64,000 nucleotides of DNA from Sphingobium psychrophilum (GTDB taxonomy: Bacteria > Pseudomonadota > Alphaproteobacteria > Sphingomonadales > Sphingomonadaceae). The notes beneath the pieces were generated by a model. It had not been told where the DNA came from, made no database searches, and saw nothing but the letters and a program-made list of their open reading frames with translations. The stretch lies in NCBI RefSeq assembly GCF_012927105.1, contig NZ_JABBFV010000001.1, positions 1 to 64,000 of the forward strand. Reading direction: 5' to 3'. Position 1 is the first letter of the stretch. The number at the start of each line of letters is the position of its first letter. The position numbers were made by a program, and so were the translations under genes. Positions 41,835-49,441 of the stretch are shown here, one piece after another.

Positions 41835-42931
41835 AGATCGCCCTCTATGTCCATGCGCTCGCGGCGACTGGCGTCGTGCGGAATGCGCGCCTGCTCGCCG
41901 GAGATTTTCAGGCGCGCGGCCATCATGTAACGCTGGTGACGGCCCTGCCCGGCGGGGAAGGGGTGGCGGGCGTGCCGCATCATGCGCTGCTGGCGCTGGC
42001 GGGCGGATCGCGGATGCTGCAAAAATGGCGGGCGATGCCGCGGCTCCACGCCTATCTACGCGGCGCGCGACCCGATGTGTTGCTGTCGGCGGGCAATCAC
42101 GGCCATCTGACTGCGATGCTGGGCAGTCGGGCCGTGCCGGGCCTCCGCCGCGTCTATCGGATCAGCAACGACCTGCGCCGCGCCGCGCCAGGCACGCCGG
42201 GGAGCATGGCCGGTTCGCTGGGCCGGTTGCTCGCCATGCGCCTGCTGGCGGCGGATGCCGACCGGCTGGTGCTGGTATCGCCGACGCTGGCGGTCGGCGC
42301 CTTCGCCCGCGCCCTCGCCCAAGGCCGGGCGCACGTTATCGAAAATGCGATCGATCCCGCCATCGCCCGCGCCCGCGCCATCGGACCGTCGCCCCATGGC
42401 TGCCATGACGATGGCGTGCCGGTGATCGTCGCGATCGGTCGGCTGGCGCCGCAGAAGAATTTTGGAACCCTGCTGGCGGCCTTTGCGCTACTGCGCCGCG
42501 ACGGCATAGTGGCCCGCCTCGTGATATTGGGCGAAAGTCGCGACGGCGCGCAACAGGCGCTGCGCGATCAGGCCGATGCGCTCGGCATTGGCGCAGACCT
42601 GTTCCTGCCCGGCACGGTCGACAATGTCTTCCCCTGGCTCGCACGCGCCGGCGCGTTCGTGTTGCCGTCCTGGTGGGAGGGGTCGGCCAATGTGCTGTTG
42701 GAGGCGATGGCGCTGGACGTGCCGGTCGTCGTCTCGCGCAGCGCCGGCAATGCGGCCTCGCTCTTGGAACAGGGGCGTCATGGGTTGCTGATCGATCCCT
42801 CGGACCCGGCAGCCATGGCGCAGGCGATGGCGCAGCAGATCGATCCGGCACGCTCCATCCGGCCGGGCGGCCGGATCGACGCCTATCGGCTGGACGCGAT
42901 GCTGGACGCTTGGGCACAGGCGATCGGCTAG
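41831..42931 (+). CDS. glycosyltransferase family 4 protein
   Basis: A 366-residue GT-B glycosyltransferase from the GTG at 41831, which overlaps the upstream TGA by 4 bases (GTGA). N-terminal KIALYVHALAATGVVRNARL with a Gly loop; C-terminal VIVAIGRLAPQKNFGTLLAA, LVILGESRDG and the acidic block FVLPSWWEGSANVLLEAMAL are the classical GT4 signatures (EX7E-like). It is the last gene of the ATP-grasp/nucleotidyltransferase operon, so it probably transfers the sugar activated or modified by the other three enzymes. The acceptor and product are unknown. Confidence 0.88.
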   Translation: MKIALYVHALAATGVVRNARLLAGDFQARGHHVTLVTALPGGEGVAGVPHHALLALAGGSRMLQKWRAMPRLHAYLRGARPDVLLSAGNHGHLTAMLGSRAVPGLRRVYRISNDLRRAAPGTPGSMAGSLGRLLAMRLLAADADRLVLVSPTLAVGAFARALAQGRAHVIENAIDPAIARARAIGPSPHGCHDDGVPVIVAIGRLAPQKNFGTLLAAFALLRRDGIVARLVILGESRDGAQQALRDQADALGIGADLFLPGTVDNVFPWLARAGAFVLPSWWEGSANVLLEAMALDVPVVVSRSAGNAASLLEQGRHGLLIDPSDPAAMAQAMAQQIDPARSIRPGGRIDAYRLDAMLDAWAQAIG

Positions 42932-42985
42932 ACCCGGTCGTGCGACCGTTGCGCATCCGAATGGATCGCCGCGCGTTGTGCCGGC

Positions 42986-43265
42986 ATGACAGACAGTTTC
43001 GCATTCATGCCCCATTTGCTGGCGCTGACTATCGCCGATGGCCTGGCCCTGCCTGGGTGGCGGCGCGATCCTGCAGCAGAAGAACAGCGTGCAGGGCACA
43101 GCGACAGCGGCGAGCCTGTGGGTGTCAGGCGCGGACGGAGTGCCGGCGCGCTTGCGCAGCTATGACGTCGCGGTGGTGCTGACGGCCTTTACCTTGCTGA
43201 CTTTCTGGGTGCCGGCACCGCTCAAGCCAGCGGAGAATGAGCGCGATGAGGGCAGCGGCACCTGA
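42986..43265 (+). pseudogene. MgtC/SapB-family remnant with internal deletion and frameshift
   Basis: From an ATG at 42986 the frame reads a typical MgtC first helix (MPHLLALTIADGLALP) and then loses the family. From about 43052 a different frame reads GGGAILQQKNSVQGTATAAS then LWVSGADG, the well-known GAGxIxxxxxxVxGLTTAASIW block of MgtC, and continues through a last helix (VVLTAFTLLTFWVPAP) to a stop at 43265. Roughly a hundred residues between the two blocks are missing and the frame shifts at the junction. An intact MgtC/SapB membrane protein needs at least four helices, so this is a broken gene. Confidence 0.7.
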
Positions 43266-43268
43266 CGC

Positions 43269-44339
43269 TTATCCGGCGCGGCGTCGGACGAGGAAGAAGG
43301 TCGCCATCGCGCGCGAAGCGTCCGGGCCTTTGGGATCGGTGTGGCTGCCGCCGGGTTGGCCGCCCGACCAGGCATGGCCGCTGCCATGGACGGTCCATTC
43401 CTCCAGCATCACCGGCTCGCGACCATAGCGATAGAAGCTGCGCGTGAACGCCCGACCGCCGAGTGCGACGCCCTCTTCCGACTGAACGCTGAGCGCGCGC
43501 GTGCTTGACCGCTGCAACTGGCTTACGAAACCGCCGGCGTTGGACGGGTGGACCACCCGGTCGCTGTCGCCATGGAACAGGATCATGGGCAATGGCGGTG
43601 TGGTCTTGCCGATGGTCGGGGTCGCTTGCCCCCGCATCGCCGCCAGCGCTTCGCCGACCGAGCCGATCGTGCCCATCGGCACGCCGGAATGGACGCCGAC
43701 TGCGACGTAAAGCTGCGGATAGGCCGCGGCGATGATAGCCGCCGCCGCTCCGCCGGCCGATATGCCCGCAATATAGACGCGGCCGTCATGACCCTTGCAC
43801 CGGTCGAGGATATGGCGGGTCATGCCGGCGATGACGGCGGCTTCGCCGCTGCCGCGCTTTTGATGGGATGGGCTGTGCCAGTTCCAGCAGCGGTTGGCAT
43901 TGGCGCGCGGCGATTGTTCGGGATAGAGGACGAGGAAGCCCAGTTCGTCGGCCAGTCGGTTCATCGCCGTGCCGGTCGCGAAATCGGCGGCCGACTGAGT
44001 GCAGCCGTGCAGCATGACGATCAGCGGCAGGCGGCGGCGCGTTGAGCCGACCGGCGTGTAAAGCCGATAGCGCAGCGATCCCTGCGCGCAGCTAAAGTCG
44101 TCTTCGATGAAGCTGCCGGGGGCGGGCCGTTCGACGCGACCGGTTTTTTTGGCGGGACTTTTTCGTTTGGGCGCGCGGGGCGGCTTGGGGATGGTGGGCA
44201 TCAGCGCGCGCTGCCACAGCAGAGCGGCGGAGAGCGGACGGCCCTTGCGCGCCATCCGCGTGGCCTTGAGCGCGGTCGAGAAAGGATTTTTCACAGGCGC
44301 GTCGCCGCCGGGGCATGCCGGTCGACGGGCCGTTGCCAT
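43269..44339 (-). CDS. PHB depolymerase family esterase (LpqC-like)
   Basis: A 356-residue alpha/beta-hydrolase. The nucleophile Ser is in YIAGISAGGAAAAI, the oxyanion-hole region in LIVMLHGCTQSAADFATGTA, and the catalytic His near the end in TVHGSGHAWSGGQPGGSHTD. Asp is probably in FHGDSDRVVHP. The N-terminal 70 residues are basic (KPPRAPKRKSPAKKTGRVER) with no strong signal peptide. Related enzymes are extracellular or cytosolic depolymerases of short-chain polyhydroxyalkanoates or feruloyl/acetyl-xylan type esterases, so the substrate is open. GAGG lies before the chosen ATG. Confidence 0.88.
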   Translation of the reverse strand: MATARRPACPGGDAPVKNPFSTALKATRMARKGRPLSAALLWQRALMPTIPKPPRAPKRKSPAKKTGRVERPAPGSFIEDDFSCAQGSLRYRLYTPVGSTRRRLPLIVMLHGCTQSAADFATGTAMNRLADELGFLVLYPEQSPRANANRCWNWHSPSHQKRGSGEAAVIAGMTRHILDRCKGHDGRVYIAGISAGGAAAAIIAAAYPQLYVAVGVHSGVPMGTIGSVGEALAAMRGQATPTIGKTTPPLPMILFHGDSDRVVHPSNAGGFVSQLQRSSTRALSVQSEEGVALGGRAFTRSFYRYGREPVMLEEWTVHGSGHAWSGGQPGGSHTDPKGPDASRAMATFFLVRRRAG

Positions 44340-44425
44340 GACCTCGGGTTGGGCATCGCTGTTATGCTCCCTCTTGCTGCTATCATGTTATGAATGGCGC
44401 GTCGGCTGTGCCGGTCCGTGCGGGG

Positions 44426-45250
44426 CTATAATCCCTTGACGGCGACATTCGATCCATAGCCTATGTGATCGGCGGCGCTTTGCGCGGCCTGCGCCAGCCG
44501 TTGCGCCCAGATATGCTGGTCGGTCACATCGCCGATCAGATCCTGGCGCACCTCTATTTCGGCATAGGGCATTTCGGCATAGGGAAGCTGGTGCGGGAAG
44601 GCGTGGCGCGGGACGGTATGGTCAGTGGCGTCCATTTGGTAGGGTTGGTTGTCGCCGACGGTCAGCGCGGCGTCGGCGCGCAGCGCATCCAGCATCGCCT
44701 GTGCGAAATCGGTGCGACCCAGCCAATGCAGCACGCCGACGTCCCAGGGGCGGGCGATGCCGTCCATGACCGGCGTAAAGCTGTGCAGCGACAGCAGGAT
44801 GGTGGCGCGCCCGGCCGCCCGACGCGCGGCGATCGTGGCGGCGATCGCGGCGTGATAGGGGGCGTGGATCGCCGCGACGCGCGCTGCGCGGGCGGTAGCG
44901 TCCAGCCCTTCATTGCCGCTGACCCGGCTGCCGTCCGACAGGGGCGGAATTGCCTCCGCTTGTTCCGGGTCGCGGTTGCAGTCGATGACGAGGCGCGAAT
45001 AATATTGATGCAGGAACGGTGCGTCGATAAGCGTGGCGAGAGCATGGCCGAGGCCGTGGACGCCGATGTCGATGGCGATGTGGCGGCCACGATCCGGGGC
45101 GGCGAGGCCAAGGTCGCCGAGCGCGGCCGGCACCGCCGACCCGGCATGGTCGCCGATCAGCAGGAACGGCGAGGCCCCTGCCGCGTTGAACAGTCCGACC
45201 GGCGCCGGATCGTCCGCACCCAACAGCCCAACTGCCGTGCGCCCGGCCAT
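44426..45250 (-). CDS. N-formylglutamate amidohydrolase
   Basis: A 274-residue cytoplasmic zinc hydrolase of the FGase family. Conserved blocks: FLLIGDHAGSAVPAALGDLG, HIAIDIGVHGLGHALATLID, LHQYYSRLVIDCNRDPEQAE, ILLSLHSFTPVMDGIARPWD and YAEIEVRQDLI. Family enzymes release formate from N-formylglutamate in histidine degradation, but many homologues lie outside hut loci, as here, and may act on other N-acyl or amide substrates. It diverges from the first transglutaminase gene: the two starts are only 14 bases apart. Confidence 0.9.
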   Translation of the reverse strand: MAGRTAVGLLGADDPAPVGLFNAAGASPFLLIGDHAGSAVPAALGDLGLAAPDRGRHIAIDIGVHGLGHALATLIDAPFLHQYYSRLVIDCNRDPEQAEAIPPLSDGSRVSGNEGLDATARAARVAAIHAPYHAAIAATIAARRAAGRATILLSLHSFTPVMDGIARPWDVGVLHWLGRTDFAQAMLDALRADAALTVGDNQPYQMDATDHTVPRHAFPHQLPYAEMPYAEIEVRQDLIGDVTDQHIWAQRLAQAAQSAADHIGYGSNVAVKGL

Positions 45251-45264
45251 CAGGATTGCCCCTC

Positions 45265-46203
45265 ATGCCATTGCTGACGATCCATCATGTGACCAGCTAT
45301 CGCTATCAGCAGCCGGTGTCGCTGGGTGAACATCGCATCATGATGCGCCCGCGCGAAGCGTTTGACCAGCGACTGCTGTCCGCCCGGCTCGATATCGACC
45401 CGGAACCCAGTGAATTGCGCTGGCTGCATGATGTGTTCGGCAATTCGGTGGCGATCGCTTCGTTCAAGCGGCGGGCGTCGCATCTGGTTGTGACGAGCGA
45501 AACGACTTTGGAACATGCGCCGCTGGCGGAACGGCAGGTCGATGTTGAGCCCTATGCCCGGCTGTTCCCCTTCACCTATGCGTCAGAGGACATGCCTGAC
45601 CTGTTACGGTCGATCGAGCGGCAATATCATGATCCCGAACGGATCGTGGACAATTGGGCGCGCGCCTTTGTCAGTAATCATGGCGATACCGGCACGGTCG
45701 ACCTGCTGACGCGGATGGCGACCGGCATCCAGCGCGACTTTACCTATGTCCCGCGCCAGGAAAAGGGCACCCAATCGCCGATCGAGACATTGCGCAAGCG
45801 CCAAGGCACCTGCCGCGATTTCGCCGTGCTGATGATCGAGGCGGTGCGGGCGCTGGGTTTTGCCGCGCGCTTCGTTTCAGGCTATGTCTATAATCCGTCC
45901 CGGTCCGAAGATGTGGTGGGCGGCGGCAACACCCATGCCTGGGTGCGCATCTTCCTGCCCGGATCGGGCTGGGTCGAGTTCGACCCGACCAACGGCATTA
46001 TCGGCAATCGCGGGCTGATCCGCGTCGCCATCGCGCGCGATCCCTATCAGGCGCTGCCTTTGTCGGGCACCTGGTTCGGCCTGCCCGCCAGCTTCCTGGG
46101 GATGGACGTGACCGTAGACGTGCGGCGCGCCGATCCCCGGAAATTCCCCGTGTCAGACCATGGGGCCATCAACAGCCGAGCCATCGGCGCTTCAGGAAAG
46201 TGA
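45265..46203 (+). CDS. transglutaminase-like protein
   Basis: A 312-residue protein from the ATG at 45265 (TTG 45256 in frame is possible). It has an N-terminal bacterial transglutaminase-like beta domain (LTIHHVTSYRYQQPVSLGEH) and the catalytic core with Cys in KRQGTCRDFAVLMIEAVRAL, His in GGGNTHAWVRIFL, and Asp in WVEFDPTNGIIG. All three triad residues are present. Such proteins are predicted peptidases or amidases. The promoter must overlap the divergent N-formylglutamate amidohydrolase gene. It is followed after 6 bases by a second transglutaminase-like gene. Confidence 0.9.
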   Translation: MPLLTIHHVTSYRYQQPVSLGEHRIMMRPREAFDQRLLSARLDIDPEPSELRWLHDVFGNSVAIASFKRRASHLVVTSETTLEHAPLAERQVDVEPYARLFPFTYASEDMPDLLRSIERQYHDPERIVDNWARAFVSNHGDTGTVDLLTRMATGIQRDFTYVPRQEKGTQSPIETLRKRQGTCRDFAVLMIEAVRALGFAARFVSGYVYNPSRSEDVVGGGNTHAWVRIFLPGSGWVEFDPTNGIIGNRGLIRVAIARDPYQALPLSGTWFGLPASFLGMDVTVDVRRADPRKFPVSDHGAINSRAIGASGK

Positions 46204-46209
46204 CCTTCG

Positions 46210-47025
46210 ATGCTGATCCGCTGCGGATATGACATAAGATTTGAAACCGACACCAGGACCGCGATGATGGCGATGCTGAGCCTGCATCCCTCCCGCCACC
46301 AGGATTTGCGCACGCCCCAGCGGTTGATGGCGAACCCTGATATTCCGCTTTATCATTTCGAGGACGGGTTCGGGAATGTCGCGACCCGGCTGACTATTCC
46401 GGCGGGCGGGGTCACCCTGTCCTGCGACTTCGTGATCGAGGATAGCGGATTGCCCGACACGCCGGCGCCCGACGGCCCGCAGATCGCGGTGGAGGATCTG
46501 CCCGATGCGGTCATGCCCTTCCTGCTGGGCAGCCGCTATTGCGAGACGGACCGGCTGATGGCGGTCGCCTGGGCCAATTTCGCGCATTACGGAACGGCGC
46601 GGGCGCGGGTCGATGCTATCGTCAGCTTTGTCCACAATCATATCCAGTTCGGCTATCATCATGCGCGGCCGGACAAGACCGCCTGGAACGCCTATCAGGA
46701 GCGGCAGGGCGTGTGCCGCGACTTCGCCCATCTCGCCGTCACGCTATGTCGTTGCATGAACATCCCCGCGCGCTACTGCACCGGCTATCTGGGCGATATC
46801 GGTATCCCGCCGGTGGACGCGCCCATGGATTTCAGCGCCTGGTTCGACGTCTATATCGACGGCGAATGGTACACCCATGACGCCCGCCACAACACACCGC
46901 GGATCGGCCGCATCCTGATGGCGCGCGGACGCGATGCCACCGATGTTGCCTTGACCACCGCCTTTGGTCCGGCGGACCTGGTGCGGTTCGAAGTGCACAC
47001 CGACGAGGTCCAATCCATTGACTGA
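46210..47025 (+). CDS. transglutaminase-like protein lacking the usual catalytic His
   Basis: A 271-residue protein. The catalytic Cys region is GVCRDFAHLAVTLCRCMNIP, and the Asp region is EWYTHDARHNTPRIGRILMA. The position of the catalytic His (HAW in the neighbouring paralogue) reads MDFSAWFDVYIDG, so His is replaced by Ser. A His in the following THDARHN segment might substitute. It may therefore be inactive, or use another residue. It forms a unit with the upstream paralogue and with the downstream M3 peptidase, whose TTG start overlaps its end by 8 bases. Confidence 0.85.
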   Translation: MLIRCGYDIRFETDTRTAMMAMLSLHPSRHQDLRTPQRLMANPDIPLYHFEDGFGNVATRLTIPAGGVTLSCDFVIEDSGLPDTPAPDGPQIAVEDLPDAVMPFLLGSRYCETDRLMAVAWANFAHYGTARARVDAIVSFVHNHIQFGYHHARPDKTAWNAYQERQGVCRDFAHLAVTLCRCMNIPARYCTGYLGDIGIPPVDAPMDFSAWFDVYIDGEWYTHDARHNTPRIGRILMARGRDATDVALTTAFGPADLVRFEVHTDEVQSID

Positions 47026-49042
47026 CCCCCATGCCAATGCCTTGCTGCAACCCTGGGACGGCGCGCTGGGCGCGCCGCCCTTCGACAAGGTGCGGGACGA
47101 AGATTTCCTGCCCGCGTTTGAGACGGCTATGGCCTGGCACCGGGACGAGATCGCGGCGATCGCTGGAGAGGGTGGACCAGCGACATTCGACATCGTGATC
47201 GCCGCGCTGGAGCGGTCGGGCGCGCCGCTGGCGCGGGTGCGCCGGCTGTTCTGGACGCTGTCGTCGGCGCAGGGGACGCCCGGCATCCGCGCGATCGAGG
47301 GGCAGGTGTCGGCGATGCTGAGCGCCCATGGGACCGCGATCAGCCACGACGCCGCGCTCGCGGCGCGGGTAGCGGCGGTCCATGACGCGCGCCACGACGC
47401 GGGACTGACGGCGGAACAGATACGATTGGTGGAAAGCAGCCATGCCGGATTCCGGCGCGGCGGGGCGGAACTGGCACCTGCGCAGAAGGCGCGGTTCGCC
47501 GCGATCGACGCACGGCTGTCGGCGCTGGCGGTGCAGTTCGGCCATAATGTGCTGGCCGCGACCGTCGACTGGGTGCTGGACCTTGGTCCCAACGACCTGG
47601 CCGGACTGCCCGCCGGCTTGTGCGATGCCGCCGCCGGGCGCGCGGCGGCCAAGGGACGGGCGGGGCGCTATCATGTCACGCTCGACCGCACCGATTATGA
47701 GAGTTTCCTGACCTTTTCCGCGCGGCGCGACCTGCGCGAGGCGTTGTGGCGGGCCTTTACCGATCGGTGCGACGGCGGGGCGCATGATAATTGGCCAGTG
47801 ATCGCGGAGATGCTGGCGCTGCGGCAGGAGCGGGCCACGCTGCTGGGCTATGCCGACCATGCCCATTATGCGCTGGAAGACAGTATGGCGCATGATCCCG
47901 CTGCCGCCGCCGACCTGCTCGCCCAGCTATGGGAACCGGGCAAGCGTCGCGCCGCCGAGGAAGCGGCCGAATTGCAGGCGTTGATCGATGCGGGCGGCGA
48001 TAGTTTCGCGCTCGCGCCCTGGGACTGGCGCTTCTACGCCGAGCAGGTGCGCCGCGACCGCTATGCATTGGACGGCGGGGCGCTGGCCGAACATCTGCGG
48101 CTGGACGCGGTACGTCAGGCGGCTTTCGACAGCGCCGCGCGCCTCTATGGCCTGACCTTCACCCGCCGGACGGACATTGCCGGCTATCATCCGGACGTAT
48201 CGGCTTGGGAAGTGGGCGATGCGACGGGTGCGCTGGTCGGCCTGCTCTTCACCGACTATCTGGCGCGGCCGGAAAAACATGGCGGCGCCTGGATGGGCAG
48301 CCTGCGCGTGCAGGAGGCGATGGACGGCGACGTGCGCCCGGTCGTCTATCTGGTCGCCAATTTCGCCGCCGCACCGCCGCCCGACACCGCCGCCACGCGC
48401 CTGTCGATCGATGAGGCGCGCACGCTGTTTCACGAGTTTGGCCATGCGCTCCACGGCCTGCTGTCGCGCGTCACCTATCCCAGCCAGTCGGGCACGGCGG
48501 TCGCGCGGGATTTCGTGGAATTTCCCAGCAAGTTCATGGAAAATTGGATCGTCAGCCGCGATGTGCTGTCGAGTTTCGGCGTGCCCGATGCGCTGATCGA
48601 TGCGATCCGTAACGCGGGATCCTATGGCCAGGGCTTCGCCACGGTAGAATTGATCAGCTGCGCGCTGGTAGACCTTGCCATGCACAGGTCGCACGGTGCC
48701 GCCGCCGATCCGCGCGGCTTCGTCGCGGCGGAACTGGAGCGGCTGGGGATGCCGACGGAAATCGGGCTGCGGCATCGCTTCCCCTATTTCACCCACATTT
48801 TCGACGGCGGCTATGCCAGCGCCTATTATAGCTATGCCTGGTCGGAGGCGCTGGACGCCGATGCGTTCGAGGCGTTTTTGGCGACGGGCGATATTTTCGA
48901 TTCCGCACTCGCCGCCCGTTTCCGCGATGAGATATTGGCGGCAGGCGACAGCCGCGATCCGATGGACTCGTTCAGGGCGTTTCTGGGCCGCACGCCCGAC
49001 GCCAGCGCCCTGATGCGCGCCCGGCATCTGGTCGATGCCTGA
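47018..49042 (+). CDS. M3 family oligopeptidase (peptidyl-dipeptidase Dcp-like)
   Basis: A 674-residue zinc metallopeptidase that breaks down short peptides. The TTG at 47018, with GAGG upstream, gives LTDPHANALLQPWDG as the start. The zinc motif is in TLFHEFGHALHGLLSRVTYP, followed by FVEFPSKFMENWI and the C-terminal GYASAYYSYAWSEALDADAF block, all typical of thimet-like M3 peptidases. Length is normal for Dcp (about 680). It overlaps the transglutaminase gene by 8 bases, so peptide cleavage may be linked to those two proteins. Confidence 0.93.
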   Translation: MTDPHANALLQPWDGALGAPPFDKVRDEDFLPAFETAMAWHRDEIAAIAGEGGPATFDIVIAALERSGAPLARVRRLFWTLSSAQGTPGIRAIEGQVSAMLSAHGTAISHDAALAARVAAVHDARHDAGLTAEQIRLVESSHAGFRRGGAELAPAQKARFAAIDARLSALAVQFGHNVLAATVDWVLDLGPNDLAGLPAGLCDAAAGRAAAKGRAGRYHVTLDRTDYESFLTFSARRDLREALWRAFTDRCDGGAHDNWPVIAEMLALRQERATLLGYADHAHYALEDSMAHDPAAAADLLAQLWEPGKRRAAEEAAELQALIDAGGDSFALAPWDWRFYAEQVRRDRYALDGGALAEHLRLDAVRQAAFDSAARLYGLTFTRRTDIAGYHPDVSAWEVGDATGALVGLLFTDYLARPEKHGGAWMGSLRVQEAMDGDVRPVVYLVANFAAAPPPDTAATRLSIDEARTLFHEFGHALHGLLSRVTYPSQSGTAVARDFVEFPSKFMENWIVSRDVLSSFGVPDALIDAIRNAGSYGQGFATVELISCALVDLAMHRSHGAAADPRGFVAAELERLGMPTEIGLRHRFPYFTHIFDGGYASAYYSYAWSEALDADAFEAFLATGDIFDSALAARFRDEILAAGDSRDPMDSFRAFLGRTPDASALMRARHLVDA

Positions 49043-49054
49043 TGCCGCGGCGGT

Positions 49055-49441
49055 TCAGCCGACCAGCGTGCGGACATTGCCCGCCAAGGTCAGCGGGTTG
49101 AAGGGTTTCAGGATTACCCCGCTTGCACCTGCCGCATAATAGCTTTGCACGTCGGCTTCGCGCGCACGCGCGGTGACGAAGACGAAGGGGGTTTCCGCAA
49201 AACCCGGCATGCCGCGCAGCGCAATCATCAGCGTGGGGCCGTCCATGCGGGGCATCATGACGTCGAGCATGACGAGGTCGGGTCGCCATGCATCGGTCGC
49301 AGCGGCCTCCAGTGCTTCCGCGCCGTCGGCGCACAGCCGCAACTCGATTCCGGGGTCGAGGGCCAGCGACAATTTGACGATATGGCGAATATCCTTGTCG
49401 TCATCGACATAGAGGATGCGCAGGCGATCGGCCTCGCTCAT
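49055..49441 (-). CDS. single-domain response regulator (CheY-like receiver)
   Basis: A 128-residue receiver. Motifs are intact: acidic pocket ILYVDDDKDIRHIV, phospho-accepting Asp in LVMLDVMMPRMDGP, Thr/Ser in PFVFVTARARE, and Lys in GVILKPFNPLTL. There is no output domain. It is the last gene of an operon with the hybrid kinase (4-base ATGA overlap). It probably passes or sinks phosphate from the kinase or the Hpt protein. Confidence 0.92.
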   Translation of the reverse strand: MSEADRLRILYVDDDKDIRHIVKLSLALDPGIELRLCADGAEALEAAATDAWRPDLVMLDVMMPRMDGPTLMIALRGMPGFAETPFVFVTARAREADVQSYYAAGASGVILKPFNPLTLAGNVRTLVG

